Positions 43,468 to 53,111 of a stretch of 64,000 bases of DNA are shown here, piece after piece (position 1 is the first letter of the stretch; the number at the start of each line of letters is the position of its first letter). The stretch comes from Tunicatimonas sp964551335 (lineage in GTDB: Bacteria; Bacteroidota; Bacteroidia; Cytophagales; Cyclobacteriaceae), in NCBI GenBank assembly GCA_964551335.1, contig CAZKCO010000024.1, positions 33,663 through 97,662 of the forward strand, in the 5' to 3' direction. The notes below the pieces were generated by a model. It saw only the letters and a list, made by a program, of their open reading frames with translations, searched no databases and had not been told where the DNA came from. The position numbers and the translations under genes are program-made.

Positions 43468-44838
43468 CTAGCTGCTCATCGCTACCAGCAAATCCGACTG
43501 GGTGATAATATGCACCTGATTTAGCTGATCGCGTACCAAAAGGGCCTTATTTTCTTTGTCGATCAGGGACGAAAGCACGTCTAGGGTATCGCGGGGAGAG
43601 ACAAACTGGAAGGGCTTGTCCATGAGTTTGGATACGGGTTCGCTACGGAGTTCCGGTTCTTCAATGAGCTTATGTAATAGTTTGGAATCGGTCAGGCTCC
43701 CTACGAACTCTTCGTTCTCCGTCACCGGAATTTGGGAGATTCCTCGCTGGCTTAAAATCTTAATGGCTTCACCTACTGAAGTGTCAGAAGAGATAGTCAC
43801 CAGTTCGCTAGAACCATTGCGGCTACGAAGAATATCCTGGGCAGTAGCAAATTCTCGCTTTTCCAGATAGCCGTGATCCTTCATCCAGCTATCGTTGTAG
43901 ATTTTACCCAGGTAGCGGGTACCGTGATCGGGTAACAGTACCACCATCAGGTCGTCTTTCTTCAGGTTTTTTCGGGCCCAACGCAACGCTCCGTGCATAG
44001 CCGAACCGCAGGACCAGCCAATGAATAAACCTTCTTCCCGGGCCAATCGTCGGGCCATGATAGCGGCATCCTTATCGGTTACTTTGATGAACTCGTCAAT
44101 CAAACCAAAATCGACGTTTTTGGGCAAAATATCCTCTCCTATGCCTTCCGTCAGATAAGGAAAGACTTCTTTCTCATCAAACTCACCGGTTTCCTTGTAC
44201 TTCTTAAATACTGAGCCGTAGGTATCAATGCCGAGCGTGAAAATGTCGGCATTTTGCTCTTTCAGGTATTTGGCCGTTCCACTGATTGTACCACCTGTAC
44301 CCACCCCGGCGGCAAAGTGGGTGATCTTACCTTCGGTCTGTTCCCAGATTTCCGGGCCAGTAGTTTCGTAGTGGGCCGCAGTATTAGAAAGATTATCGTA
44401 CTGATTAGGATAGAAGGAGTTGGGAATAGTTTCGTTCAGGTTCTGGGCTACCGAATAGTAGGAACGCGGATCAGCGGGGGGAACGTTGGTGGGACATACG
44501 ATCACTTCGGCTCCCACTGCCCGCAAAATATCAATTTTCTCCTGCGACTGCTTATCGGCCAGGGTAAAAATACACTTGTATCCCTTGGCCACGGCAGCTA
44601 AAGCCAGGCCCATTCCGGTGTTGCCGGAGGTACCTTCAATGATGGTTCCGCCCGGGCGTAGCCGCCCGTCTTTTTCGGCGTCTTCCACCATTTTAATGGC
44701 AATGCGGTCCTTCACCGAGTTACCCGGATTAAAGTATTCTACTTTCGCTAGAATGGTGCCTTCAATACCGTCGTTCAGTTTATTTAATTTGATCAGCGGG
44801 GTATCGCCGATGGTTTCTATGATAGAGTTATAGTACAT
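43468..44838 (-). CDS. cystathionine beta-synthase-like PLP enzyme with C-terminal CBS pair
   Basis: The protein is 456 residues from the ATG at 44838; an upstream in-frame GTG at 44865 would add nine residues with no family support. The fold-type II PLP domain (1-320) has the lysine in FNPGNSVKDRIA, the phosphate loop EGTSGNTGMGLA and GVGTGGTISG. Two CBS motifs occupy about 335-455 (GISQIPVTENEEFVGSLTD, ALLVRDQLNQVHIITQSDLL). The catalytic part joins serine or O-acetylserine with homocysteine or sulfide, and the CBS pair usually binds adenosyl ligands. Cystathionine beta-synthase fits better than cysteine synthase because of the CBS tail. A -7 element lies at 44880-44873. Confidence 0.9.
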   Translation of the reverse strand: MYYNSIIETIGDTPLIKLNKLNDGIEGTILAKVEYFNPGNSVKDRIAIKMVEDAEKDGRLRPGGTIIEGTSGNTGMGLALAAVAKGYKCIFTLADKQSQEKIDILRAVGAEVIVCPTNVPPADPRSYYSVAQNLNETIPNSFYPNQYDNLSNTAAHYETTGPEIWEQTEGKITHFAAGVGTGGTISGTAKYLKEQNADIFTLGIDTYGSVFKKYKETGEFDEKEVFPYLTEGIGEDILPKNVDFGLIDEFIKVTDKDAAIMARRLAREEGLFIGWSCGSAMHGALRWARKNLKKDDLMVVLLPDHGTRYLGKIYNDSWMKDHGYLEKREFATAQDILRSRNGSSELVTISSDTSVGEAIKILSQRGISQIPVTENEEFVGSLTDSKLLHKLIEEPELRSEPVSKLMDKPFQFVSPRDTLDVLSSLIDKENKALLVRDQLNQVHIITQSDLLVAMSS

Positions 44839-44872
44839 GGGCTTTGTTGCTAAATGGTTTAACACTCAGGGG

Positions 44873-44880
44873 CAAAAGTA
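44873..44880 (-). promoter_or_regulatory. candidate -7 element TACTTTTG for the cystathionine beta-synthase gene
   Basis: On the minus strand TACTTTTG exactly fits TAnnTTTG and lies 34 nt before the start codon at 44838. The nearest upstream TTG is only 14 nt away, short of the usual 19-21, so the -33 element is unclear. Confidence 0.45.
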
Positions 44881-45123
44881 CCAATATCTACGATCAAATG
44901 CGTAAGAAATACTGGCATCACCGGTGAATTTTGCTAAATTCTTAATAATGTAGTCAAAACCTTTACTAAATTCGCTTTCTGAAAGTAAGCTTGCTTCGAA
45001 CAGCCAAACCGTAGTTCCCGACACTTTCTTTAGAATACTGCTGTTCCATTATAAAGGTTGATCTGCTTCAGCAGTTAACTACTGTATTGTCTTATTTTCT
45101 ACATTTAATAATCTAACTTATTT

Positions 45124-45948
45124 ATGGATAATCGAAAATATCTTCCCTTCATTATTATCGGGGTTGCCCTCTTCTTCGCTATTATATATTTATCATCTAG
45201 TTTGTTTCTCACCATCGGTGCCGGTGAACGAGGCGTTTTGTTTAAGCCCTTTGGCGGCGGACTGCAAAAAGATAAAGTGTTTGAGCCGGGCTTCGTCATT
45301 AAAGCCCCCTGGAACGACATGCACGTGTATAATGTACGTGAACAGAACGTAGAAGAAACCATGGACGTACTGGACAAGAATGGCCTAAACATCGCGGTAG
45401 ATGTATCCGTCCGTTTTCACCCTATGTACAATAAGGTGGGTTACTTACACGAAAATTTCGGTAAAGACTTTATTGTGCAACTGATTATTCCCGAAGTTCG
45501 CTCCACCGTTCGACGGGTGATGGGCCGCTATACGGCCGAGGAGATTTATTCTACCAAGCGGGCCGAGGTAGAGGAGGCGATCATTAAAGAAACTGAGGAT
45601 ATCCTGCAAAGCGAGGCTAACAATATTCAGATGCGAGCCCTGCTGATTCGCTCCATTAACTTGCCCGACCAGATTCGGACGGCTATCGAGTCAAAGCTGC
45701 AACAGGAACAGGAAGCTCTGGCCTACCAGTTCCGGTTGGAACGGGAAAAGAGCGAGGCTGAACGTAAACGGATTGCTGCTGAAGGTGAGGCGGAAGCCAA
45801 TAAAATTATCAATAGTAGCCTCACCGACGAACTGCTAAAAATGCGAGGAATTGAAGCCACTACTCGACTTTCTGAGTCAAACAACAGTAAAGTGGTAGTT
45901 ATTGGTGGTGGTGAAGGCGGATTACCACTAATCCTAGGCAACAATTAG
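45124..45948 (+). CDS. prohibitin-family SPFH membrane protein
   Basis: The 274-residue protein has one N-terminal transmembrane helix (about 8-28, FIIIGVALFFAIIYLSSSL). The SPFH/prohibitin domain (about 30-200) includes IGAGERGVLFKPFGGGL, NGLNIAVDVSVRFHPM and RSTVRRVMGRYTAEEIYSTKR. A charged coiled coil follows (about 195-245, EQEALAYQFRLEREKSEAERKRI in part). The ending GGEGGLPLILGNN is the glycine-rich tail often seen in bacterial members. These proteins form membrane-attached rings that regulate proteases such as FtsH or organise membrane domains. The neighbour 64 nt downstream is citrate synthase. Confidence 0.93.
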   Translation: MDNRKYLPFIIIGVALFFAIIYLSSSLFLTIGAGERGVLFKPFGGGLQKDKVFEPGFVIKAPWNDMHVYNVREQNVEETMDVLDKNGLNIAVDVSVRFHPMYNKVGYLHENFGKDFIVQLIIPEVRSTVRRVMGRYTAEEIYSTKRAEVEEAIIKETEDILQSEANNIQMRALLIRSINLPDQIRTAIESKLQQEQEALAYQFRLEREKSEAERKRIAAEGEAEANKIINSSLTDELLKMRGIEATTRLSESNNSKVVVIGGGEGGLPLILGNN

Positions 45949-46012
45949 TACGTATATTCATTTATATCAAAAACTTTTTTTCACTTTATCTATTTCCTAA
46001 CAAAAACTTCCT

Positions 46013-47290
46013 ATGGCCGACAACATTGCTGAACTAAAGATAGAAGGAAAAACCTATGAGCTACCCGTAATTGAGGGATCGGAGGACGAAAAAGCCGTCG
46101 ATATTAGTAAACTGCGCGGACAAAGCGGATATATTACTATTGATCCGGGATTCAAGAATACCGGCTCTACTACCAGTTCTATTACTTTTCTAGACGGTGA
46201 ACGAGGCGTTCTCCGCTACCGGGGCTACTCTATTGAAGAGCTTACTTCCAAGTCATCCTTTCTGGAAGTAGCCTATCTATTAATTAACGGTGAGCTCCCT
46301 TCCGCCGATGAGTTCTCTTCATTTAAGGAAGAAATCACCCACCATACGCTGGTGCACGAAGATTACAAGAAAATCCTGGATGGTTTCCCTTCCAGTGCCC
46401 ACCCGATGGGAGTACTTTCTTCTTTGGTTTGCTCACTCACTGCTTTTTATCCCGAATCGCTGGACCCGAATCGGTCCTGGGATGAAGTGAAACTGAGCAT
46501 TATCCGGATTATTGCCAAGCTACCAACCTTCGCTGCCTGGGCGTATAAGCATAAGATCGGCCATCCGGTTACGTACCCCGATAACCGTCTGGACTACTGT
46601 AGCAACTTTCTGAAAATGATGTTCGCCCTACCGGCTGAGCCTTACGAACCAGACCCGGTTGTTAGTGATGCGCTGGATAAACTTCTGATTCTGCACGCCG
46701 ACCACGAGCAGAATTGCTCTACCTCTACTGTGCGAATTGTGGGTTCTTCCCAAGCCAGCCTGTATGCTTCCATCTCGGGTGGAATTAATGCGCTGTGGGG
46801 ACCGCTGCACGGTGGAGCCAACATGGCGGTGATTGAAATGCTGGAGAGTATCAAAGCCGATGGCGGTGATGTGAAAAAGTACCTAGATAAAGCTAAAGAC
46901 AAAAAAGACCCGTTCCGTTTGATGGGCTTTGGTCACCGAGTGTACAAGAACTTTGACCCTCGCGCCCGCATCATCAAGAAAAATGCCGATGAAGTGCTAT
47001 CCGGCCTGGGCGTCAATGATCCGGTACTGGATATTGCCAAAGGGTTAGAAGAGACCGCATTAAACGACGACTATTTCGTTGAGCGTAAGTTGTATCCGAA
47101 CGTAGACTTTTACTCCGGTATTATTTACCGAGCGATGGGCATCCCAACCGATATGTTTACCGTAATGTTCGCCTTAGGCCGACTGCCCGGCTGGATTGCC
47201 CAGTGGAAAGAAATGCGGGAGAACAAAGAACCTATCGGCCGCCCCCGTCAAATCTATACCGGCTACAACGAGCGGAAGATTGATAGATAG
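46013..47290 (+). CDS. gltA: citrate synthase
   Basis: The 425-residue protein belongs to the hexameric type-II bacterial citrate synthases, judging by its length and N-terminal strand domain (LKIEGKTYELPVIEGSE). Catalytic residues are all present: the first histidine in LWGPLHGGANMAVIEML, the second in GFGHRVYKNFDPRA, which also supplies an arginine, and the aspartate in NVDFYSGIIYRAMG. It condenses oxaloacetate and acetyl-CoA in the cytosol at the entry to the TCA cycle. The N-terminal domain suggests possible NADH sensing, though this varies in Bacteroidota. It follows the prohibitin gene. Confidence 0.97.
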   Translation: MADNIAELKIEGKTYELPVIEGSEDEKAVDISKLRGQSGYITIDPGFKNTGSTTSSITFLDGERGVLRYRGYSIEELTSKSSFLEVAYLLINGELPSADEFSSFKEEITHHTLVHEDYKKILDGFPSSAHPMGVLSSLVCSLTAFYPESLDPNRSWDEVKLSIIRIIAKLPTFAAWAYKHKIGHPVTYPDNRLDYCSNFLKMMFALPAEPYEPDPVVSDALDKLLILHADHEQNCSTSTVRIVGSSQASLYASISGGINALWGPLHGGANMAVIEMLESIKADGGDVKKYLDKAKDKKDPFRLMGFGHRVYKNFDPRARIIKKNADEVLSGLGVNDPVLDIAKGLEETALNDDYFVERKLYPNVDFYSGIIYRAMGIPTDMFTVMFALGRLPGWIAQWKEMRENKEPIGRPRQIYTGYNERKIDR

Positions 47291-47458
47291 GTGTTCAGGT
47301 GTTTAAAGCTACACGAACATCGCGCCACGTTCGCATGAAAATTTGAACACATTAACCCATTTTCTCACAATAAAGCCCAGATAATTTCTTTATAACTATA
47401 TATAGCTATATTTTATCTGCGTATTTTTTTGTATCTTCGGTAGATTAATTTGTGAATT

Positions 47459-47983
47459 ATGCGAATAGTAAGTTTACTTCTGCTTTCATCTGTCATGCTG
47501 TTTAGCGCCTGCGACAGCCAAGAAGATGACTTATATACCGGGCGGGAAACTCAATATAACCTATTAGAGGGTTCTTATCTGGAAACTACCACTTCGGGCT
47601 TTATCACCGTAAAAGAACGGGCTGATAAATCCGTAGAGATTCAATTACTGATGGAAGGCACTCTTGATCAGGCGGTACACCCGGTTCACCTGCACTTCGG
47701 TAGCCTGCAGGATGACGGCCTAGTAGCTGAGTTTCTGAACAACCTGGAAGATATTGGCGGTAACCGTAGCCAAAGCATCACGCACCTTACCCAACTGGCC
47801 GACGGTACTTCCGTTACCTATGACGAGCTGGTGAAGATGAACGGTAGCATTAAAGTACACTTTGAAGAAGAAGGAACCCTGAAGGATGTGATACTGGGAG
47901 CGACCAACATCGGAGCTAACTACCGAATGGCCGATATTGGCTCAATAAAGGATATAACGATCTGCAATAGCAAAACCGAATAA
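47459..47983 (+). CDS. small lipoprotein with CHRD-like domain
   Basis: The 174-residue precursor has a lipoprotein signal ending MLFSACDSQ (Cys18). The mature domain has a CHRD-like pattern: ETTTSGFITVKERADKSVEIQL, then HPVHLHFGSLQDDG with clustered histidines, then a closing strand set KMNGSIKVHFEEEG. CHRD and related domains are beta-sandwiches first seen in chordin; in bacteria they occur in exported proteins of unknown function. The His-x-His cluster (VHPVHLHFG) also recalls copper sites of superoxide-dismutase-like folds. Assignment is tentative. A terminator follows at 48009. Confidence 0.6.
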   Translation: MRIVSLLLLSSVMLFSACDSQEDDLYTGRETQYNLLEGSYLETTTSGFITVKERADKSVEIQLLMEGTLDQAVHPVHLHFGSLQDDGLVAEFLNNLEDIGGNRSQSITHLTQLADGTSVTYDELVKMNGSIKVHFEEEGTLKDVILGATNIGANYRMADIGSIKDITICNSKTE

Positions 47984-48008
47984 GAATTATTACCTCACTA
48001 AAAATTAC

Positions 48009-48034
48009 AAGCCGCTTAATTGCGGCTTTTTTTA
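48009..48034 (+). terminator. Rho-independent terminator after the CHRD-like lipoprotein
   Basis: AAGCCGC and GCGGCTT form a 7-bp stem around a 6-nt loop, followed by a run of TTTTT. Confidence 0.88.
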
Positions 48035-48143
48035 TTGCTGCCCTTCTTCTAAAAAAATAGTTGTCATCAATTATTCTCGACAGTAATTGGACAAGTCATA
48101 CTCTTAAGTTAATTTAGACTTTTTCTAAATAACGTTGCCAGAA

Positions 48144-48773
48144 ATGACCAAGGTGCTTGTTGCAGATACTCAGTCGATAGTGGTTTCCGGTATACGCTAT
48201 TTATTGGAAAAAAATCCCTCATTCACTATCATAGGTGATGTCTCAAGTTGGGAAACTACGCTCGTGGCAGTTCAAAACAATCCGCCTGACCTACTTATTC
48301 TGGACTACCTAACGTTGTCTGGATGCACCTACGAAGGTCTTCAGCAATTTGGCCGACAATATCCCTCAATACGAATATGTATCGTTACTAACGATCAGGA
48401 TCAGAAACGCATTCTGCACTACCTGCAAATAAATCCTTTGGTTTTTCTGACTAAGAGCTGTAGCCAGCAGGAGATTATTACTTCCTTGCAGGCGGCTACC
48501 AGCGGACAAAAATTCTTTTGTAATAAAGTATTACAGATTCTCATGGATCAATCGGTGCAGTCGGAACAAGATTCTCTGAAAAATTCTCTGAGCTACCGCG
48601 AGATACAGATTATTCGCCTTATTTCTCAGGAGCTATCTACTCAGACCATCGCTGATAAACTAAACCTTAGCCCGCATACCATTAACGCCCACCGCAAACG
48701 CATTCTAAAAAAATTGGGCGTTAAATCTCCGGTCGGCTTGGTGGTAGAAGCGATGCGCCTTCAGCTCATTTAG
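48144..48773 (+). CDS. LuxR/NarL-type response regulator
   Basis: The protein is 209 residues from the ATG at 48144; an in-frame TTG at 48135 is possible but weaker. The receiver domain (about 1-120) has LVADTQSIVVSG, where only one of the usual two acidic residues is present, the phospho-acceptor in LLILDYLTLSG, and the lysine in FLTKSCSQQE. The LuxR helix-turn-helix (about 145-205) reads LSYREIQIIRLISQEL, STQTIADKLNLSPHTINAH and RILKKLG. No histidine kinase is adjacent, so it is an orphan. Its target may be the haem-uptake operon that starts 166 nt downstream, but that is only proximity. Confidence 0.92.
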   Translation: MTKVLVADTQSIVVSGIRYLLEKNPSFTIIGDVSSWETTLVAVQNNPPDLLILDYLTLSGCTYEGLQQFGRQYPSIRICIVTNDQDQKRILHYLQINPLVFLTKSCSQQEIITSLQAATSGQKFFCNKVLQILMDQSVQSEQDSLKNSLSYREIQIIRLISQELSTQTIADKLNLSPHTINAHRKRILKKLGVKSPVGLVVEAMRLQLI

Positions 48774-48861
48774 CGTACACTATCACCTTAGCCTAATAAA
48801 TACCTAACTGTAGCTAAAGCCATTAGCTAGTTCTAGTATCAATAAAGACTACCTCCAGCGA

Positions 48862-48892
48862 TTGACTCACCCCACATTCCCCATTACTTTTG
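48862..48892 (+). promoter_or_regulatory. promoter candidate TTG-N20-TACTTTTG for the haem-uptake operon
   Basis: TTG (48862-48864) and TACTTTTG (48885-48892) are separated by 20 nt, the typical spacing of the Bacteroidota primary-sigma promoter. The predicted transcript would have a leader of about 40 nt before the gene at 48940. Confidence 0.6.
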
Positions 48893-48939
48893 CCTCTGTT
48901 TATATTGAGTCTAAATAAAAATAGATTCTGTTTTTTAGC

Positions 48940-51276
48940 ATGCAGTTACGCTACACTTATATAATACTGGGGTTCATTTTGGGGCTAGCCATTTTGGCCA
49001 GACCGGCATTCGCCCAGCGGGGATCGTTGGTAGGTACGGTAGCCCACGCATCTACCCAGTCGCCCGTAGCGGACGCCAATGTGAGCTTAGAAGGAACCAG
49101 CCTAGGAAGTATCACCTCGGATAAGGGCGCATTTCAGCTAAAGAAAATTCCGGCCGGGACCTATCGGCTGGTTATCACTCACATCAACTTCGATCCCTGG
49201 TACCAAACTGTTTCTATCCAACCCAACCAATCGTCCGAGCTGAATGTCCGCTTAACCGAAGCCTCAAATACGCTATCGGATATTGTGGTAACCGCTACCC
49301 GTACTGAGCGGAGTGTGGATGAGGTGCCGATGCCTGTACAGGTGATCACCGAAGAGCAAATTGACCAGATAGGCTCATTGCGGCTCAACGAGGTACTGCA
49401 GGAGCAGACCGGACTACAAATGATCTCCGACCACGGATCGGGATTACAGATGCAGGGTCTCTCGTCCGACTACATTCTGATTCTGATTGACGGGGAACCG
49501 GTGATTGGGCGTACGGCCGGAACCGTGGACTTAACCCGATTGACGGTAAACAACATCGCTCGCATCGAGATCATCCGGGGACCCGCTTCCTCACTCTACG
49601 GCAGCGAAGCCATGGCTGGAGTAGTCAATATTATTACTAAAGGCAATGAACCCGGTTGGAACGGAGCTATCGGTACCCAGTACCGCTCGTTCGGCACCTG
49701 GGACGCCCAGGCCGATGCCGGCTACCGCGGTGAGCGGTTCTCGGCCCGGGTGTCGGTAAACCATCTCAGTTCAGAAGGCTACGACCTTACTCCGGAAACG
49801 GTTTCTCAAACGCTGGCCCCTTTTCAGGCGCTTACCCTCGCTCCTAAAGTGGCGTACCGCATCAACGACCAACTAAATTTCCGGGTGAGTGGACGCTTCT
49901 ACCGGGAACAACGGCAGGATGTACTGGATATCACCGAAAACGATACGGAAACCCGCCTAAACAGCGAAGACCGACGCTCCGACTGGAACCTGCTACCTAT
50001 TCTGGAGTACCGCCCCAACGACCAACATAAATTTCAGTTCCGCCACTACCTGACCGGGTACCAGACCGAAAGCTCGCTTACCTACCAAACCGATGAAAGT
50101 ATTTATGACCTAAGCACCTTTAATCAGACCTTCACCCGCAGTGAGGTGCAGTACGACTGGTACCAAAGCGATCAATTCATCCTGACCGGAGGAGCTGGCT
50201 ACCTGCGCGAACAGGTAGATGCCACTCGCTACGCCGATGTGAACCAGTTTACGTCTACCTACACCTTTGCCCAATCGCAGTGGCAGCCTACCGAAGCGTG
50301 GAACGTGGTGGCCGGTGCCCGCTACGACGCCCACAGTGCCTACGCTAACCGGCTTAGCCCTAAGCTATCCATCGGCTATACCCCGAATAAGTGGCTGAGT
50401 GTACAGGCCTCTTTCGGAGGTGGCTACAAAGCCCCGGATTTCCGCCAACTGCTGCTGGCCTTTACCAATCCGGTTGGCGGTTATAGTGTGCTTGGCTCGC
50501 AGGTAGTGCAGGAGGAATTCGCCAAGCTGCAAGCGCAGGGACAAATTGCGCAGGTACTGATCGATCCCGCCACGGTAGAAGAAATTCAGGCGGAAAGTTC
50601 GCTGGCTTACAACCTAGGCTTTAAAATAAACCCCAATGACCAACTAAGCTGGCAAACCAATCTGTTCCGAAACAACGTACAAGACCTGATCGAGACCGCG
50701 CCCATCGCTCGAAAAACTAATGGTCAGCAGGTATTTAGCTACTTCAACTACGCGGAAGTAATTACTCAGGGAGTAGAAACTCAGATAGATTACCGGCTTC
50801 TGCCGGGCTTTACCCTGAGTGCCGGCTACCAGTACCTGGACACCCGCGATGAGGAAGCTTACCAGAACATTCAGGATGGTGAAGTATACCGACGAGATGC
50901 TAGTAACCGTACCGAACGGGTAACCACCGCTGATTACGGGGGGCTGTTTAACCGATCCCGCCATTCGGGCAATGCTAAAGTCTTCTACACCAACTCCCGC
51001 TACGATTTTGATATCGCACTACGCGGTATCTACCGGGGCCGCTGGGGCATTGGTGATTTCAACGGCAACTCCGTACTGGATGCCGAAAACGAATACGCCG
51101 ACGGCTACTGGCTGGTTAACCTGGCGGTACATAAAAACCTGGGCGAATCGCTGCGTCTGGAAACTGGCGTGAACAATCTGCTGGGCCAAACGACTGTCAA
51201 CGAGCCGTCTCTGGCCGGGCGAATTTTCTTCGCCGGAGTGCACTGGAGCTTTAATACAATGAACAATGAACAATGA
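48940..51276 (+). CDS. TonB-dependent outer-membrane receptor (haem/BtuB-type), first gene of iron-uptake operon
   Basis: The 778-residue protein has a signal peptide (about 1-26), then a carboxypeptidase-regulatory-like domain (about 28-115: GTVAHASTQSPVADANVSLEG, SDKGAFQLKKIPAGTYRLVI). The TonB-box and plug region is about 118-235 (DIVVTATRTERSVDEVPMP, ILIDGEPVIGRT, RIEIIRGPASSLYGSEAMAG). The barrel ends unusually in HWSFNTMNNEQ rather than an aromatic residue. The coding end runs into ACAATGAACAATGAACAATG repeats, so the last codons may be extra sequence. HmuY and DUF6607 genes follow, which suggests haem or iron as ligand. Confidence 0.93.
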   Translation: MQLRYTYIILGFILGLAILARPAFAQRGSLVGTVAHASTQSPVADANVSLEGTSLGSITSDKGAFQLKKIPAGTYRLVITHINFDPWYQTVSIQPNQSSELNVRLTEASNTLSDIVVTATRTERSVDEVPMPVQVITEEQIDQIGSLRLNEVLQEQTGLQMISDHGSGLQMQGLSSDYILILIDGEPVIGRTAGTVDLTRLTVNNIARIEIIRGPASSLYGSEAMAGVVNIITKGNEPGWNGAIGTQYRSFGTWDAQADAGYRGERFSARVSVNHLSSEGYDLTPETVSQTLAPFQALTLAPKVAYRINDQLNFRVSGRFYREQRQDVLDITENDTETRLNSEDRRSDWNLLPILEYRPNDQHKFQFRHYLTGYQTESSLTYQTDESIYDLSTFNQTFTRSEVQYDWYQSDQFILTGGAGYLREQVDATRYADVNQFTSTYTFAQSQWQPTEAWNVVAGARYDAHSAYANRLSPKLSIGYTPNKWLSVQASFGGGYKAPDFRQLLLAFTNPVGGYSVLGSQVVQEEFAKLQAQGQIAQVLIDPATVEEIQAESSLAYNLGFKINPNDQLSWQTNLFRNNVQDLIETAPIARKTNGQQVFSYFNYAEVITQGVETQIDYRLLPGFTLSAGYQYLDTRDEEAYQNIQDGEVYRRDASNRTERVTTADYGGLFNRSRHSGNAKVFYTNSRYDFDIALRGIYRGRWGIGDFNGNSVLDAENEYADGYWLVNLAVHKNLGESLRLETGVNNLLGQTTVNEPSLAGRIFFAGVHWSFNTMNNEQ

Positions 51277-51459
51277 GCAATGCAAAAGGACGTATCCACC
51301 GAGCGTCAGTCGCCGTGGACGCAGCGCAATACACTGGAAGGGCGTATTGCAATACGCTCGAACAGAGGGCAATAAAGTAGCATGTGAGCAATCGAACCGG
51401 GCGCCGGACGCAATGGAACCGCACGGTGGCCGCCTTTTAACAATCAAACAATTGAAATC
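51277..51459. other. intergenic spacer with short repeats inside the iron-uptake operon
   Basis: This 183-nt gap is long for an operon. It begins within a run of AACAATG-type repeats and contains a perfect 14-bp palindrome CGTATTGCAATACG (about 51339-51352). A reverse-oriented relative of the AACAATTAGCA repeats is seen near 43332-43365. No gene is recognised. It probably marks an inserted intergenic repeat. Confidence 0.4.
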
Positions 51460-52113
51460 ATGAAACAGATACCACTACTATTTTTAGGACTGATTGGTGC
51501 GCTACTGGCTTTTACGGCGTGTAGCGACGATAGTGATAATCCGGCTCCATCTGGCCCAGTAGAAGTACAAACCGCTACTGATATTCCGGCTGATGCCAAT
51601 GCTCCTTCGGGTGACCCGTCGCAGGCCCCGCCTCCCGAATACACCTTTTACAGCCTGGAAGAAGGTAAAGTCATCGATAAAGCCGATTCTAACTCCACTC
51701 AGTGGGATATTGCTTTGGCAGGTACCACGATACTGGTGAACGGCGGCACCTCCGGCCCTGGGCAGGGACAGGCTCAGATCGTCAACGGTATTTTTGATGA
51801 GTTGGACGAGGCGCCCGAATCCGGTTATCAGACCGATCAAAGTCCGGAGCTGGCCATTCCGGCTGGGTCGGGAAATGGCTGGTATAACTACACGGGTAAT
51901 GGCAATCCGCCTCAGGCGATACTGCCTATTCCCGGACGCATTATTGTACTGCAAACTGCTCAGGGCAACTACGCAAAAATGGAAATCCTGAGCTACTACG
52001 AGGGGAACCCGGATACATCTACTGAAGAGTTTATTAATTTCCAGACCCGCCCGACCGGTCGGCATTACACTTTCCGCTACGCCGTACAGCCCGACGGAAG
52101 CCGAAACTTTTAA
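51460..52113 (+). CDS. HmuY-family haem-binding lipoprotein
   Basis: The 217-residue precursor has a lipoprotein signal ending LLAFTACSDDSD (Cys21). The HmuY fold is recognised by TFYSLEEGKVIDKADSNSTQ, WDIALAGTTILVNGGTSGPG, GNGWYNYTG, PIPGRIIVLQTAQGNYAKMEI, and the last strands FQTRPTGRHYTFRYAVQ. HmuY proteins capture haem at the cell surface and pass it to a TonB receptor (HmuR in Porphyromonas). Histidine ligands used by the Porphyromonas protein cannot be aligned by eye here. It lies between two TonB receptor genes and precedes DUF6607 by 27 nt. Confidence 0.88.
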   Translation: MKQIPLLFLGLIGALLAFTACSDDSDNPAPSGPVEVQTATDIPADANAPSGDPSQAPPPEYTFYSLEEGKVIDKADSNSTQWDIALAGTTILVNGGTSGPGQGQAQIVNGIFDELDEAPESGYQTDQSPELAIPAGSGNGWYNYTGNGNPPQAILPIPGRIIVLQTAQGNYAKMEILSYYEGNPDTSTEEFINFQTRPTGRHYTFRYAVQPDGSRNF

Positions 52114-52140
52114 TTGTAATACTATCTAACAAATACAATC

Positions 52141-53082
52141 ATGAAAAACACCTTATTCACCGTTATTTTAGCCTTAGCTAGCTTAGTGGCCTTCGGGCAA
52201 AAGCAGCAGGACATTGAATCTATTAAAGCCATGTGCGGCTGCTACGAAGTAGATTTTCAGTACGCCGAAACCTTCGCTCCCAAATCAACTTATGAGTTTC
52301 ACGACCGATACGTGGCCGAAGCACTTGAGTGGGTGGGCCTGATTGAAGAAAGCGAAAATAAGCTATCGCTACAACACATTCTGGTGATGCGCGACACTAT
52401 GGCCCTGAAGCACTGGCGGCAGGACTGGATCTTCGAGAACCAGGAATTATTCGCTTTCCAGGGCGATGAACGTTGGAACTTCGAAACCCTAGCTGGCGAC
52501 GATGTGCGGGGGCAGTGGACCCAGAAAGTCTATCAGGTAGACGATGCCCCCCGCTACGAAGGTAACGCTACCTGGATTCACGAAGATGGTAAGCACTACT
52601 GGGAAAGTACGGTAGACGCTCCCCTACCCCGCCGGGAATACACCAAGCGCGACGACTACAACGTACTGCAACGCACCAACCGTCACGAGATTACCGATGA
52701 AGGGCACGTACACGAGCAGGATAATGCCAAGATTCGTCGCCGTAGTGGCAGAAACCGCGTGATCGTCTACGAGAAGGGGATGAACGTGTACAAAAAAGTA
52801 GACGATAGCCGCTGCCAGGCTGCGGCCAACTGGTGGCAGGAGAATCAGGCCTTCTGGAGCGATGTGCGCACCGCCTGGAGCGAAGTCTTCTCCCAGCAGC
52901 AGGACATCACGTTTGCTACCAAAGTGGACGACAAGCGGCTTTACGAAGTGTTTTACCCCCTAAACGAAGAACTTATGGCCGATGGCGAATACGATAGCGA
53001 AGAAGGTTTATCCCGCATCCGGGAGGTACTGGATCGCTACGTAGTCTACCCTGCTGAGGAAGAAGTGGCGGCCGGAAAGTAA
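52141..53082 (+). CDS. DUF6607 family exported protein
   Basis: The 313-residue protein has a signal peptide ending LASLVAFGQ. The mature part is rich in aromatic and charged residues, with the family pattern SIKAMCGCYEVDFQYAETF, HILVMRDTMALKHWRQDW, RGQWTQKVYQVDDAPRYEG, WESTVDAPLPRREYTKR and NRHEITDEGHVHEQDN. The CGCYEV cysteine pair and histidines suggest metal or haem contact but nothing is proven. The family commonly sits next to HmuY and TonB receptors in Bacteroidota and Proteobacteria. A role in iron or haem acquisition is therefore likely by context only. Confidence 0.85.
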   Translation: MKNTLFTVILALASLVAFGQKQQDIESIKAMCGCYEVDFQYAETFAPKSTYEFHDRYVAEALEWVGLIEESENKLSLQHILVMRDTMALKHWRQDWIFENQELFAFQGDERWNFETLAGDDVRGQWTQKVYQVDDAPRYEGNATWIHEDGKHYWESTVDAPLPRREYTKRDDYNVLQRTNRHEITDEGHVHEQDNAKIRRRSGRNRVIVYEKGMNVYKKVDDSRCQAAANWWQENQAFWSDVRTAWSEVFSQQQDITFATKVDDKRLYEVFYPLNEELMADGEYDSEEGLSRIREVLDRYVVYPAEEEVAAGK

Positions 53083-53111
53083 CTACTGTTGATTATTTTT
53101 TCACCTGAAGT

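Noticed and set aside
51240..51300. AACAATG-type tandem repeat as a regulatory element
   Set aside because: Short low-complexity repeats of this kind also occur near 43332-43365 and look like common intergenic sequence in this genome.
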